Assembly (NCBI GenBank): GCA_016708585.1
Contig: JADJFK010000027.1
Location: 1-64,000 of the forward strand
Direction of reading: 5' to 3'
Length of the DNA stretch: 64,000 nt
Source of the DNA: Sulfuritalea sp.
GTDB lineage: Bacteria; Pseudomonadota; Gammaproteobacteria; Burkholderiales; Rhodocyclaceae
Below are positions 19,802 through 28,296 of this stretch, piece after piece. The translations under genes and the position numbers were made by a program. Numbering within the stretch: position 1 is the stretch's first letter; each line of letters begins with the position of its first letter. The notes under the pieces are model-generated. The model worked only from the letters and a program-made list of their open reading frames with translations, was not told the origin of the DNA and did no database searches.

Positions 19802-22459
19802 ATGAAGAAGACAGGCTTCTGGAAAAGTGACTGGTTCTTCGGTGTCGTGGTCAGTATCGTCGTGCTGATTCTGGGTAACGGCGAGTTGCTGCAGGGCCTC
19901 GAGCGCAAGGCCTATGACATGGGCGTGGCGGCGACGTCGCGGGCGCCGTCCGACAAGGTCGCGGTGATTGCCATCGACAAGGCCAGCCTCGACAACATCG
20001 GGCGCTGGCCCTGGTCGCGCGAGATCATGGCGGACATGGTGGACCAGCTGGCGGCGGCCAAAGCCAAAGTGATCGCTACCACCGTGTTCTATTCCGAGCC
20101 GCAGCGCGACCAGGGTCTGGCTTATATCAACAAGCTGATCGAAACCTGCGGCGTGACGCTGCCCTCGGCCGCCGCCGTCGCCACGCCCGCACCTCCGCCA
20201 GCTGCCGGCGACCCTGCTGCCGCTCCCGCTGCCGCCGAGGCTACCCCCGCACCGGCGCCGGTCGCCGCGCCATCCTCCTGCCCGCAGCTCGAATCGATAC
20301 TGCTCGAGGCCGACCAGAAGCTGAACACCGATCGTCGCCTGGCGGATGCCTTCACCAAGGCCGGCAACGTCGCCTTGCCCATGCTGTTCGTGCTGGGCGA
20401 GCCGCGCGGCAGGCCGGACAAGGACCTGCCCGATTACGTGAAGAAAAATGCGGTCAAGCTCACCGGTGCCGCCGATGCCCCGCCTTATCCGACGCTGGGC
20501 GTCGATGCCGGTGTCATCGAGCCGCTGGGCAAGGTGGCGACCGCCATCGGCCATCTCAACGTGACGCCGGACGTCGACGGCGCGATCCGTACCGAACCCC
20601 TGGTCCTGTCCTACTTCGACCAGGCGTATCCGTCCCTGTCCCTGCTGGTCGCGGCAAAAAGCCACAACCTCAACGTGGCCGACATCCAGGTCACGGCGGG
20701 CGATTCGGTCAAGCTCGGCAAGCTCAAGATCGGTACCGATTTCGATACGCGGATGCTGACCTTCTATTACAAGGATCGTGACGGTGCCTCTGCCTTCCAG
20801 GTGGATTCCTTCTTCGACGTCAAGAGCGGCAAGATTCCCTATGCGAAATACCGTGACAAGATCGTCCTGATCGGACCGACTTCCTCCTCGGTCGGCAGCG
20901 TGTTCGTGACGCCGATCAGCCCCGCCATGCCGGCCGTGCTGATGCAGGCACATGCGGTTTCGAGCCTGCTCTCGGAACATTTCTTCGTCGCGCCGACCTG
21001 GGGCTTCTGGGTCGAGAAACTGGTATTTCTGCTGATCGCGGCCTACCTGATCGCCCTGTTGCCGAGGATCAAGGCCGGCATGGCGGCGGGCATCACCGTG
21101 GGGCTTCTGGCGGCCCTGATCACCCTCCATTTCGTCCTCATGACGACGCAGCTAATGTGGCTGCAGCTGATGGTGCCGGCGAGTTTGCTGCTCCTTGGGC
21201 ATTTGTTGCTTACGGTCAAGCGCTTCGTCGTCACCGAGCGCGGCAAGGAGAAGTCGGACGCGGCCTCCGCGGAGTCCAACCGCATGCTCGGCCTGGCCTT
21301 CCAGGGGCAGGGCCAGCTCGACATGGCCTTCGACAAATTCCGCCTGTGCCCGAAGGATGACCAGGTCATGGAGAACATCTACAACCTGGCGCTGGATTTT
21401 GAGCGCAAGCGCCAGTTCAACAAGGCCGAGGCGGCGTTCCGTTACATCTTCGATTACAACCCGAAGTTCCGCGACATCGAGTCCCGCGTCAATCGCGCCA
21501 AGCAATTGTCCGAAACGGTCATTCTCGGCGGCGGTGGCGGCGGTCGCTCGAACGCCAGCCTGCTCGATGCCAGCGGCAATGTCGAGAAGCCCATGCTGGG
21601 CCGCTACCAGATCGAGAAGGAACTCGGCAAGGGCGCCATGGGTGTGGTCTACCTGGGCCGGGATCCGAAGATCAACCGTGTCGTCGCGATCAAGACCATG
21701 GCCCTCTCGCAGGAGTTCGAAGCCGATGAACTGGTCGAGGTCAAGGAGCGTTTCTTCCGCGAGGCGGAGACGGCGGGCCGGCTCAACCATCCCAACATCG
21801 TCCAGATGTATGACGCCGGCGAGGAGCATGACCTGGCCTACATCGCGATGGAGTTCCTCAAGGGCAAGGATTTGGTGCCCTATGCCAAGCAGGGCAATCT
21901 GATGCCCTTGCCGCGCGTGATGAGCATCGTCGCGCGCGTGGCCGACGCCTTGTCCTATGCCCATGAAAACAATGTCGTGCATCGCGACATCAAGCCGGCC
22001 AATATCATGTATGAACCCGATTCCGACCAGGTCAAGGTGACCGACTTCGGCATCGCGCGGATTACCGACTCGTCGAAGACCAAGACCGGCATGGTGCTCG
22101 GCACGCCGAGCTACATGTCTCCGGAACAGCTGGCCGGCAAGAAGATCGACGGCCGTTCCGACCTGTTCTCGCTGGGCGTGATGCTCTACCAGATGTCCTG
22201 CGGCAAGCTGCCCTTCGAGGGCGACTCCATGGCGCAGCTGATGTTCCGCATCGCCAACGAAGCGCATCCGGATATTCGCGGCATCAATCCCGACCTCCCG
22301 GATTGCCTGGTGGCGATCATCGACAGGGCGATGACCAAGGATCCCGATGCGCGCTACCAGACCGGTGCCGAGTTCGCCAGGGACATCCGCACCTGCGTGA
22401 CAATGAGCAGCGCCGGTGGCGCCGCCGCCGGCGATTCCGGCGTCGATATCAGCATCTGA
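19802..22459 (+). CDS. CHASE2-domain membrane Ser/Thr protein kinase
   Basis: 885 residues. One N-terminal membrane helix (about 11-28), an extracytoplasmic CHASE2 sensor (about 35-385, with RWPWSREIMADMVDQL and a Pro/Ala-rich insert near 120-155), then three membrane helices (about 400-473). A short TPR-like part (about 490-580) leads to a Hanks-type kinase domain (about 600-870): glycine loop GKGAMGVVYLG, VAIK lysine, HRDIKPANIM, DFGIAR and GTPSYMSPEQ. All catalytic residues are present. It should sense an external signal and phosphorylate Ser/Thr of cytoplasmic targets, likely the FHA partner or pilus ATPase. The next gene is a PP2C phosphatase, its natural antagonist. Confidence 0.92.
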   Translation: MKKTGFWKSDWFFGVVVSIVVLILGNGELLQGLERKAYDMGVAATSRAPSDKVAVIAIDKASLDNIGRWPWSREIMADMVDQLAAAKAKVIATTVFYSEPQRDQGLAYINKLIETCGVTLPSAAAVATPAPPPAAGDPAAAPAAAEATPAPAPVAAPSSCPQLESILLEADQKLNTDRRLADAFTKAGNVALPMLFVLGEPRGRPDKDLPDYVKKNAVKLTGAADAPPYPTLGVDAGVIEPLGKVATAIGHLNVTPDVDGAIRTEPLVLSYFDQAYPSLSLLVAAKSHNLNVADIQVTAGDSVKLGKLKIGTDFDTRMLTFYYKDRDGASAFQVDSFFDVKSGKIPYAKYRDKIVLIGPTSSSVGSVFVTPISPAMPAVLMQAHAVSSLLSEHFFVAPTWGFWVEKLVFLLIAAYLIALLPRIKAGMAAGITVGLLAALITLHFVLMTTQLMWLQLMVPASLLLLGHLLLTVKRFVVTERGKEKSDAASAESNRMLGLAFQGQGQLDMAFDKFRLCPKDDQVMENIYNLALDFERKRQFNKAEAAFRYIFDYNPKFRDIESRVNRAKQLSETVILGGGGGGRSNASLLDASGNVEKPMLGRYQIEKELGKGAMGVVYLGRDPKINRVVAIKTMALSQEFEADELVEVKERFFREAETAGRLNHPNIVQMYDAGEEHDLAYIAMEFLKGKDLVPYAKQGNLMPLPRVMSIVARVADALSYAHENNVVHRDIKPANIMYEPDSDQVKVTDFGIARITDSSKTKTGMVLGTPSYMSPEQLAGKKIDGRSDLFSLGVMLYQMSCGKLPFEGDSMAQLMFRIANEAHPDIRGINPDLPDCLVAIIDRAMTKDPDARYQTGAEFARDIRTCVTMSSAGGAAAGDSGVDISI

Positions 22460-22469
22460 GGACCGGGCC

Positions 22470-23291
22470 ATGGACATGAATGCCGTTCTCGAGATAGTCA
22501 CCCGTACCGATCCGGGCATGGTCCGCAGCAACAACGAAGATGCCGTCATGGCCAATCCCCGGTGCGGTTTTGCCGTGCTGGCCGATGGCATGGGCGGCTA
22601 CAACGCGGGTGAAGTGGCGAGCGGCATGGCCACAGCGATGCTCGGCAGCGAACTGGAAAAGGCTTTCCTGGAACGCGAGCCGAGCACCATGGATGCGTCC
22701 GGCAAATCCTGGGCGCAGGTTGCCCTGGAAGGCCACATGATCCAGGTCAATAGCGCCATCTATCAGGCGGCGCAGAGCCAGCCCCAGTATGCCGGGATGG
22801 GCACGACGCTGGTGGTGGCGGTGTTTCACGACAATCGGGTAACGGTCGGCCACATCGGCGACTCCAGGCTTTACCGCATGCGTGGTGACGACTTCCGGCA
22901 GATCACCCGCGACCATTCCCTGCTGCAGGAACAAATAGACAGCGGCCTGATCACCCCGGAGCAGGCGCGCCATTCGCAAAACAAGAATCTGGTGACGCGC
23001 GCCGTCGGCGTCGACCCGGAGGTCGTGCCCGAGATACATGACCATGAGGTGTTGCCGGGCGACGTCTACCTGTTTTGCTCCGACGGCCTCAACGACATGG
23101 TCGATGACGAAGAGATCGGCATGACGCTGGGTGCGCTTTCGGCGAATCTGGAGCTATGCTCAATGCAGTTGATTCAAATGGCCAACGACAACGGCGGCCG
23201 TGACAATGTTTCGGTAATCCTGGTCAAGGTAAAGGGTGATTTCCCGGCTGCGCGCGGCTGGTGGTCACGTTTGCTGGCCTGGTTCAAGTAA
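22470..23291 (+). CDS. PP2C-family Ser/Thr phosphatase
   Basis: 273 residues from MDMNAVLEIVTRTDPGMVRS. PP2C metal-binding motifs are intact: RSNNEDAV, LADGMGGYNAGEVAS, HIGDSRLYRMR, FCSDGLNDMVDDEEI and GGRDNVSVILVKV. It removes phosphates placed by the kinase encoded just upstream. The start was chosen over an earlier in-frame ATG because that one lies inside the kinase gene and MDMN begins next to family sequence. The protein is soluble except perhaps the last hydrophobic residues (WWSRLLAWF). Confidence 0.93.
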   Translation: MDMNAVLEIVTRTDPGMVRSNNEDAVMANPRCGFAVLADGMGGYNAGEVASGMATAMLGSELEKAFLEREPSTMDASGKSWAQVALEGHMIQVNSAIYQAAQSQPQYAGMGTTLVVAVFHDNRVTVGHIGDSRLYRMRGDDFRQITRDHSLLQEQIDSGLITPEQARHSQNKNLVTRAVGVDPEVVPEIHDHEVLPGDVYLFCSDGLNDMVDDEEIGMTLGALSANLELCSMQLIQMANDNGGRDNVSVILVKVKGDFPAARGWWSRLLAWFK

Positions 23292-23324
23292 TGCAGTGCT
23301 CCGCGAACTGGAAGGACGACAACA

Positions 23325-24077
23325 ATGGCTAAGCTCGTACTCAGCATGGAAACCACGATGCTCAAGGAAATCCCCTTGATCAAGGAGCGCACCACCATAG
23401 GGCGCAAACCGCACAACGATATCCAGATCGATAATCTGGCGATTTCCGGCGAGCACGCGGTGGTGATCACCATCCTCAATGATTCCTTTCTTGAGGATCT
23501 GGGCAGCACCAACGGCACTTTCGTCAATGGCCAGCCCGTCAAGAAGCACTTCCTGAAAAATGGCGACACCATCGAACTGGGCAAGTACCGCCTGAAGTAT
23601 GTCGCGGAGCTTCCGCAGCAGACGTCGAATGCGGACTTCGAGAAAACCATGATCCTGCGTCCGGGTGCCAAGCCTGCCGCTCCGCCGCCCGCTGCGCCGG
23701 GACCGGCACCGGAACCGGCTGCCGCCGCGGCGACGGCCGAGGCGCATTCCTCGACCTCTCCAGGCATGGCGCCGGCGCCGGCTTCGGCGCCCGCCCCCGC
23801 CGTGGCCGCGCTGCCGCTGGGAGCCATTCAGCTCCTGTCCGGTGGCAATGCCGGCAAGGAAATGGAATTGACCAAAACCCTGACCACCCTGGGCAAGCCG
23901 GGCGTCCAGGTGGCGGTCATCGCGCGGCGCCCCCATGGCTACTTCATCACCCATGTCGAGGGCGCCAGCTTCCCGGTGGTCAACGGCAAGACGCTGGATG
24001 CCCAGGCGCATCAACTGGCGGACCACGACGTGATCGAGTTGGCCGGAATCAAAATGGAGTTTTTCCTGAAGGGCTGA
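23325..24077 (+). CDS. Double FHA-domain protein
   Basis: 250 residues. The first FHA domain (about 1-95) has the phosphothreonine-binding set GRKPHNDIQID, ISGEHAV and GSTNGTFVNG. A Pro/Ala-rich linker covers about 110-165. A second FHA-like fold (about 168-250) carries VNGKTLDAQAHQLADHDVIE but lacks the full binding set, so it is probably degenerate. FHA domains bind phosphothreonine, so this protein likely reads the kinase's output and brings partners together. It stands between phosphatase and adenylate cyclase genes. Confidence 0.88.
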   Translation: MAKLVLSMETTMLKEIPLIKERTTIGRKPHNDIQIDNLAISGEHAVVITILNDSFLEDLGSTNGTFVNGQPVKKHFLKNGDTIELGKYRLKYVAELPQQTSNADFEKTMILRPGAKPAAPPPAAPGPAPEPAAAAATAEAHSSTSPGMAPAPASAPAPAVAALPLGAIQLLSGGNAGKEMELTKTLTTLGKPGVQVAVIARRPHGYFITHVEGASFPVVNGKTLDAQAHQLADHDVIELAGIKMEFFLKG

Positions 24078-24107
24078 TTCCGAAGGCGGACAATTTCCGG
24101 AGACCTC

Positions 24108-26333
24108 GTGAAACAGTATCTTCCCCGCTACGTCCTTGGGCTTGTGATCCTCCTGGTGCTGCTCGGCCATTCGACGCGCATCTACCAGATTCCGTTCATC
24201 AACCACATGGACGCGCTGATCTATGACGTGAAGGTTCGCCTGACCATGCCGCAGGGGCTTGATGAGCGCGTGGTGATTCTGGATATCGACGAGAAATCGC
24301 TGGCCGAGCAGGGGCGGTGGCCGTGGGGCCGCGACAAGCTCGCAACCCTGATGAACAAGCTGTTCGACCAGTATGGACTCAAGCTGGTCGGCTTCGACGT
24401 GGTGTTCGCCGAGCCCGACGACAGTTCCGGCCTCAATTCGCTGGAGTCGCTGGCGAAGAAGGATTTGAAGGACGTGGCATCCTTTCAGTCGGCGTTGCGC
24501 GAATTGCGTCCCCAGCTCGACCACGATGCCCGCTTCGCGGCGGCGATCAGGAACCGACCGGTCATCCTCGGTTATTATTTTTCCAGCAAGGAAGGCGGCG
24601 TCAGTTCCGGCGCTGCGCCGGCACCGGTGTTTCCGGCCGGCACCTTCAGCGGCCGGCGCATAAGTTTCACCCAGTGGGTAAGTTTCGGTGGCAATCTGCC
24701 CGAATTCCAGAAGTCTGCCGCAGGCGCCGGTCATTTCAATCCGCTGGTGGACATCGACGGCACGTCACGCCGGGTCCCGCTGCTCGTCGAGTACAAGGGC
24801 GCTTACTACGAATCCCTGTCGCTGGCCATGGTGCGCAATCTGCTCGGCAATCCCCCGATCACTCCGGGTTATCCGGAGAATGCGCCCGGATCGTATGCCG
24901 CGATGGAGTGGCTGGATCTGAAAGCGGCCGGTGGCGGAACCATGCGCATCCCGGTGGACGAAAACGCGGCGACGCTGATTCCCTATCGGGGCTATCAGGG
25001 AAGCTTTTCCTATATTTCGATCACCGATGTGCTCAATGACAGGGTGCCGAAGGAAAAGCTCGCCGGCAAGGTCGCCGTGGTCGGCACGACGGCGCCGGGA
25101 CTCATGGACTTGCGTGCGACGCCGGTGGGCGCCGCCTATCCCGGGGTCGAGATACACGCCAATCTGATCGCCGGCATGCTGGATGCGTCGATCAAGCACA
25201 AGCCGCCCTATATCCTCGGCGCCGACGTCTTGCTGGTTCTGATCGCCGGCGCGGTGATGGTTTTCCTGTTGCCGATGCTGTCGCCGTTCCGGGCAACCGT
25301 AGTCGGATTGATCGTCCTGCTGCTGCTGCTCAGCGTCAATTTTGGTTTCTGGCATGTTTCCCATGTGGTCCTGCCGCTCGCCAACGGCATGATCGCGATC
25401 ATCCTCCTCTATGCGATGAACATGTCCTGGGGCTACTTCGTCGAGTCGCGGACCAAGCGGCAACTGACCGGGCTGTTCGGCCAGTACGTGCCGCCGGAAC
25501 TGGTCGAGGAGATGAGTCGAGATCCCGAAAACTACAGCATGGCCGGACGCAAGGCCGAGCTGACCGTGCTGTTTTCCGACGTGCGCGGTTTCACCACCAT
25601 TTCCGAAGGACTGGAACCCGACGAATTGGCCAGCCTGATGAACCAGTACCTGGGCGCCATGACGATCGTCGTGCGCAAGCACCGGGGGACGCTCGACAAA
25701 TATATCGGCGACGCCATCATGGCCTTCTGGGGCGCTCCGGTGGACGATCCCGATCATGCGAAGAATGCGGTCCTGACCGGCCTGGAAATGCATGTGGCGC
25801 TGCATGAACTGAACAAGGACCTCGTCGCGCGCGGCTGGCCGGAACTGAAAATCGGTGTCGGCGTCAATACCGGACCGATGACGGTCGGCGACATGGGATC
25901 ACCGGTGCGGCAGTCCTACACGGTGATGGGCGACGCCGTCAATCTGGGATCGCGCCTGGAAGGCATCACCAAGCAATACGGGGTCGGCTTCATCGTCGGC
26001 GAGGGAACCCGCGAACTGCTCAAGAAGGATTTCGTGTTCCGCGAACTGGACCGGGTGCGGGTCAAGGGCAAGGAAGATCCGGTAGGAATCTATGAACCGG
26101 TCGGCGAAGAGGGCAAGGTCGCGCGCGAGGAAATGGACGAGATCAAGCTGTGGAACCAGGCCCTGCGCGCATACCGCGCCCAGGACTGGGACCAGGCGGA
26201 GCTTGCGCTGATGAATCTGCAGCGCATGAAACCGCGATACCTTTACGATCTCTACGTCAAACGCGTCGAACACCTGCGCAAAGAGCCGCCCGGCGAGAAC
26301 TGGGACGGCGTCACCGTTTTTGAGACAAAATGA
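24108..26333 (+). CDS. CHASE2-domain membrane adenylate cyclase (class III)
   Basis: 741 residues beginning at GTG. A membrane helix (about 5-25), CHASE2 sensor (about 30-350, again with RWPWGRDKLATLMNKL), three membrane helices (about 365-440) and a class III cyclase domain (about 480-665). Metal-binding Asp are in LFSDVRGFTTISE and KYIGDAIMAFWG. The Lys in LDKYIGD and the Thr in SYTVMGDAVNLGSRLEG fit ATP rather than GTP as substrate; the Asn and Arg of the transition-state pair are present in VNLGSR. It should make cAMP in response to the same kind of outside signal as the CHASE2 kinase. Confidence 0.92.
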   Translation: MKQYLPRYVLGLVILLVLLGHSTRIYQIPFINHMDALIYDVKVRLTMPQGLDERVVILDIDEKSLAEQGRWPWGRDKLATLMNKLFDQYGLKLVGFDVVFAEPDDSSGLNSLESLAKKDLKDVASFQSALRELRPQLDHDARFAAAIRNRPVILGYYFSSKEGGVSSGAAPAPVFPAGTFSGRRISFTQWVSFGGNLPEFQKSAAGAGHFNPLVDIDGTSRRVPLLVEYKGAYYESLSLAMVRNLLGNPPITPGYPENAPGSYAAMEWLDLKAAGGGTMRIPVDENAATLIPYRGYQGSFSYISITDVLNDRVPKEKLAGKVAVVGTTAPGLMDLRATPVGAAYPGVEIHANLIAGMLDASIKHKPPYILGADVLLVLIAGAVMVFLLPMLSPFRATVVGLIVLLLLLSVNFGFWHVSHVVLPLANGMIAIILLYAMNMSWGYFVESRTKRQLTGLFGQYVPPELVEEMSRDPENYSMAGRKAELTVLFSDVRGFTTISEGLEPDELASLMNQYLGAMTIVVRKHRGTLDKYIGDAIMAFWGAPVDDPDHAKNAVLTGLEMHVALHELNKDLVARGWPELKIGVGVNTGPMTVGDMGSPVRQSYTVMGDAVNLGSRLEGITKQYGVGFIVGEGTRELLKKDFVFRELDRVRVKGKEDPVGIYEPVGEEGKVAREEMDEIKLWNQALRAYRAQDWDQAELALMNLQRMKPRYLYDLYVKRVEHLRKEPPGENWDGVTVFETK

Positions 26334-26440
26334 GAACCTATCCCCCATCCCCCCTCCGGGGGGGAGGGGGGGGGTTGTTTTTGGGGGGGGGGGGGGGGGG
26401 GGGTGGGGTTGGGGGGGGGGTCGTTTTTGGGCGGCCCGGC
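26334..26440 (+). repeat. Poly-G intergenic tract beginning with the AACCTATCCCCC repeat
   Basis: Right after the cyclase stop comes GAACCTATCCCCCATCCCCC CTCC followed by G7, A, G9, a G21 run (26383-26403), G4 and G10. The opening repeats the sequence after the monooxygenase stop near 5545, and the C-rich and G-rich arms could form a hairpin. The long G runs could be a real G-quadruplex-forming tract, but this pattern is also what poor reads past a strong hairpin look like. Confidence 0.6.
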
Positions 26441-26455
26441 ACAGGCGGCGAAACA

Positions 26456-27226
26456 ATGAAAGTACGCATCCTCGGTTGCAGCGGCGGAATCGGCGGTCGG
26501 CATCTGCGGACCACCTCGCTGCTGGTTGACAACGACATTCTCGTCGATGCCGGAACCGGGGTCGGCGACCTGGCGATTGCCGAACTGGCGCAGATCGATC
26601 ACGTCTTCATCACGCATTCGCACCTTGACCACCTGGCCTCTCTGCCGTTCATGGTCGATACGGTGGGCGACATGCGCAGCCGTCCGGTAATCGTCCATGC
26701 GACCGAGGCGACGCTCGAAATCATCCGGGCGCATATTTTCAACTGGGCCATCTGGCCCGACTTCAGCGTGATCCCGAGCGCCGAGAAGCCCTTCATGCGC
26801 TTCGATCCGATTCGGGTGGGCGAGAGCATCGATATCGATGGCCGCAAGGTGGTGCCGCTGCCGGCAAACCACACGGTTCCGGCGGTAGGCTACCAGCTTG
26901 ATTCCGGCCACGCCAGCCTTGTATTCACCGGGGACACCGGCCCCTGCCCCGAACTCTGGAAATACGTCAATGCGATCCGCAACCTGCGCTACCTGATCAT
27001 CGAGTGCGCCTTTTCGGACAGGGAAAAGCGGCTCGCCGAGGCATCCCTGCATTTTTGCCCGAGCATGTTGCTCGAGGAACTGGCAAATCTCCAGCGGGAT
27101 GCCGATATCTTCATCACGCACCTCAAGCCGGGACAAATCGAGTTGACCATGCAGGAGATCGAAGACTGCATCGGCAACGAGTTCCGGCCGGGAATGCTGC
27201 AGAACAACCAGCTTTTCGAGTTCTGA
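26456..27226 (+). CDS. MBL-fold cyclic-nucleotide phosphodiesterase-like protein
   Basis: 256 residues from MKVRILGCSGGIGG. The MBL metal motif is intact, FITHSHLDHLASLPF; GDTGP, and late FITHLKPGQIE, give the remaining ligands. The pattern (HSHLDHL with a short GCSGG start) is that of class II cAMP phosphodiesterases of the MBL fold. It lies between an adenylate cyclase gene and a cNMP-binding protein gene, so degradation of cAMP is the best guess. An open frame also extends upstream through the poly-G tract, but the ATG at 26456 fits the family start. Confidence 0.78.
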   Translation: MKVRILGCSGGIGGRHLRTTSLLVDNDILVDAGTGVGDLAIAELAQIDHVFITHSHLDHLASLPFMVDTVGDMRSRPVIVHATEATLEIIRAHIFNWAIWPDFSVIPSAEKPFMRFDPIRVGESIDIDGRKVVPLPANHTVPAVGYQLDSGHASLVFTGDTGPCPELWKYVNAIRNLRYLIIECAFSDREKRLAEASLHFCPSMLLEELANLQRDADIFITHLKPGQIELTMQEIEDCIGNEFRPGMLQNNQLFEF

Positions 27227-27228
27227 CC

Positions 27229-28296
27229 ATGAGTGCGACCGTGAGCGTTGACCTGCTGGCCACCCTGCAACCCCTGATGTCGCTGGGCAGCAAGGGCCTC
27301 AGCGAACTGTTGCCGCTGTGCCGCACCCATGTCTTTACGCGTGCCACAGACCCGTTTTCCGCCGCCGACTGGAGCGGCCAGGTGGTCTATCTGGTGCGCG
27401 GCCAGCTTCTCGTGAAATTGCTTGACGGTGCTTCGCGCGTGCTGGTCGGCGGCCATGATCTGGCGGCAGCCCCGGTGGCGCGCGGCGGAAATGCGCCGCG
27501 TTTCAGCAAGGCGATTACCGACGTCGAATTGCTGAGCCTTGAGGAAGATCCTCTCGACATCGTGGTGACCTGGAACCAGTTGGCCACTTCACGCGATCTC
27601 GGCAAGGACGCCACCGACCAGACCGATTGGCGCATGATGTCCAGCATGTTCGCCGTGGACAACCTGACGGTTGGCGCGTTTGCATCCCTGCCGCCGGCGA
27701 ACATCCAGGCGTTGCTGGGGAAGTTCGTCCGGGTTCCGGCCAGGCGCGGCGAGACGATCATCAGGCAAGGCGACCCCGGCGACTACTATTACCTGATCGA
27801 AAGCGGGCGCTGCAAGATTTCCCGGATGGTGGCCGGTGCCTCCGTGCAATTGGCCGAGATCAAGGAGGGCGATGCCTTCGGCGAAGAGGCGCTGGTCGCC
27901 GACACGGTGCGCAATGCCACGGTGGTGATGAATACGGACGGCATGCTGCTGCGCCTGTCGAAGCAGGATTTCAACCAGTTGTTGCTCGCGCCGCTTCTGC
28001 AGAAAGTGACCGGTGACGCGGCTGAACGACGGATTGCCGCCGGCGCGCAATGGATCGACGTGCGCTTTCCCGCCGAGTATCAGAGCGACGGCTATCCCGG
28101 CGCCATCAACATTCCCCTCAACGACATCCGGCCGGCCGCGGCCTCGCTTGATCCTGGAATCGAATATATTGTGTATTGCCAGACGGGACGTCGCAGTTCC
28201 GCTGCCGCTTTTTTGCTTTCCCAGCGCGGACTTCATGCCACCCTCCTCGAGGGGGGCATGCGGGCCTACGCGGGTGTCATGGAGTCACGCGAATGA
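27229..28296 (+). CDS. Cyclic-nucleotide-binding protein fused to a rhodanese domain
   Basis: 355 residues starting 2 bases after the phosphodiesterase stop. Residues about 1-135 look like a degenerate cNMP-binding barrel. About 140-260 is a good one: the phosphate cassette FGEEALVADTVRNATV has the Glu and Arg that hold the cyclic phosphate, after GETIIRQGDPGDYYYLIESG. A rhodanese domain follows (about 265-355) with the loop YCQTGRRSS, so the catalytic Cys is present. There is no helix-turn-helix, so it is not a CRP-type regulator. It may link cAMP to persulfide transfer or to a protein partner. Its stop overlaps the next gene (ATGA). Confidence 0.85.
   Translation: MSATVSVDLLATLQPLMSLGSKGLSELLPLCRTHVFTRATDPFSAADWSGQVVYLVRGQLLVKLLDGASRVLVGGHDLAAAPVARGGNAPRFSKAITDVELLSLEEDPLDIVVTWNQLATSRDLGKDATDQTDWRMMSSMFAVDNLTVGAFASLPPANIQALLGKFVRVPARRGETIIRQGDPGDYYYLIESGRCKISRMVAGASVQLAEIKEGDAFGEEALVADTVRNATVVMNTDGMLLRLSKQDFNQLLLAPLLQKVTGDAAERRIAAGAQWIDVRFPAEYQSDGYPGAINIPLNDIRPAAASLDPGIEYIVYCQTGRRSSAAAFLLSQRGLHATLLEGGMRAYAGVMESRE

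Noticed and set aside
26330..26455. N-terminal extension of the phosphodiesterase-like protein through the poly-G tract
   Set aside because: It would add a Gly-rich low-complexity stretch not seen in the family; the ATG at 26456 gives a normal MBL start.
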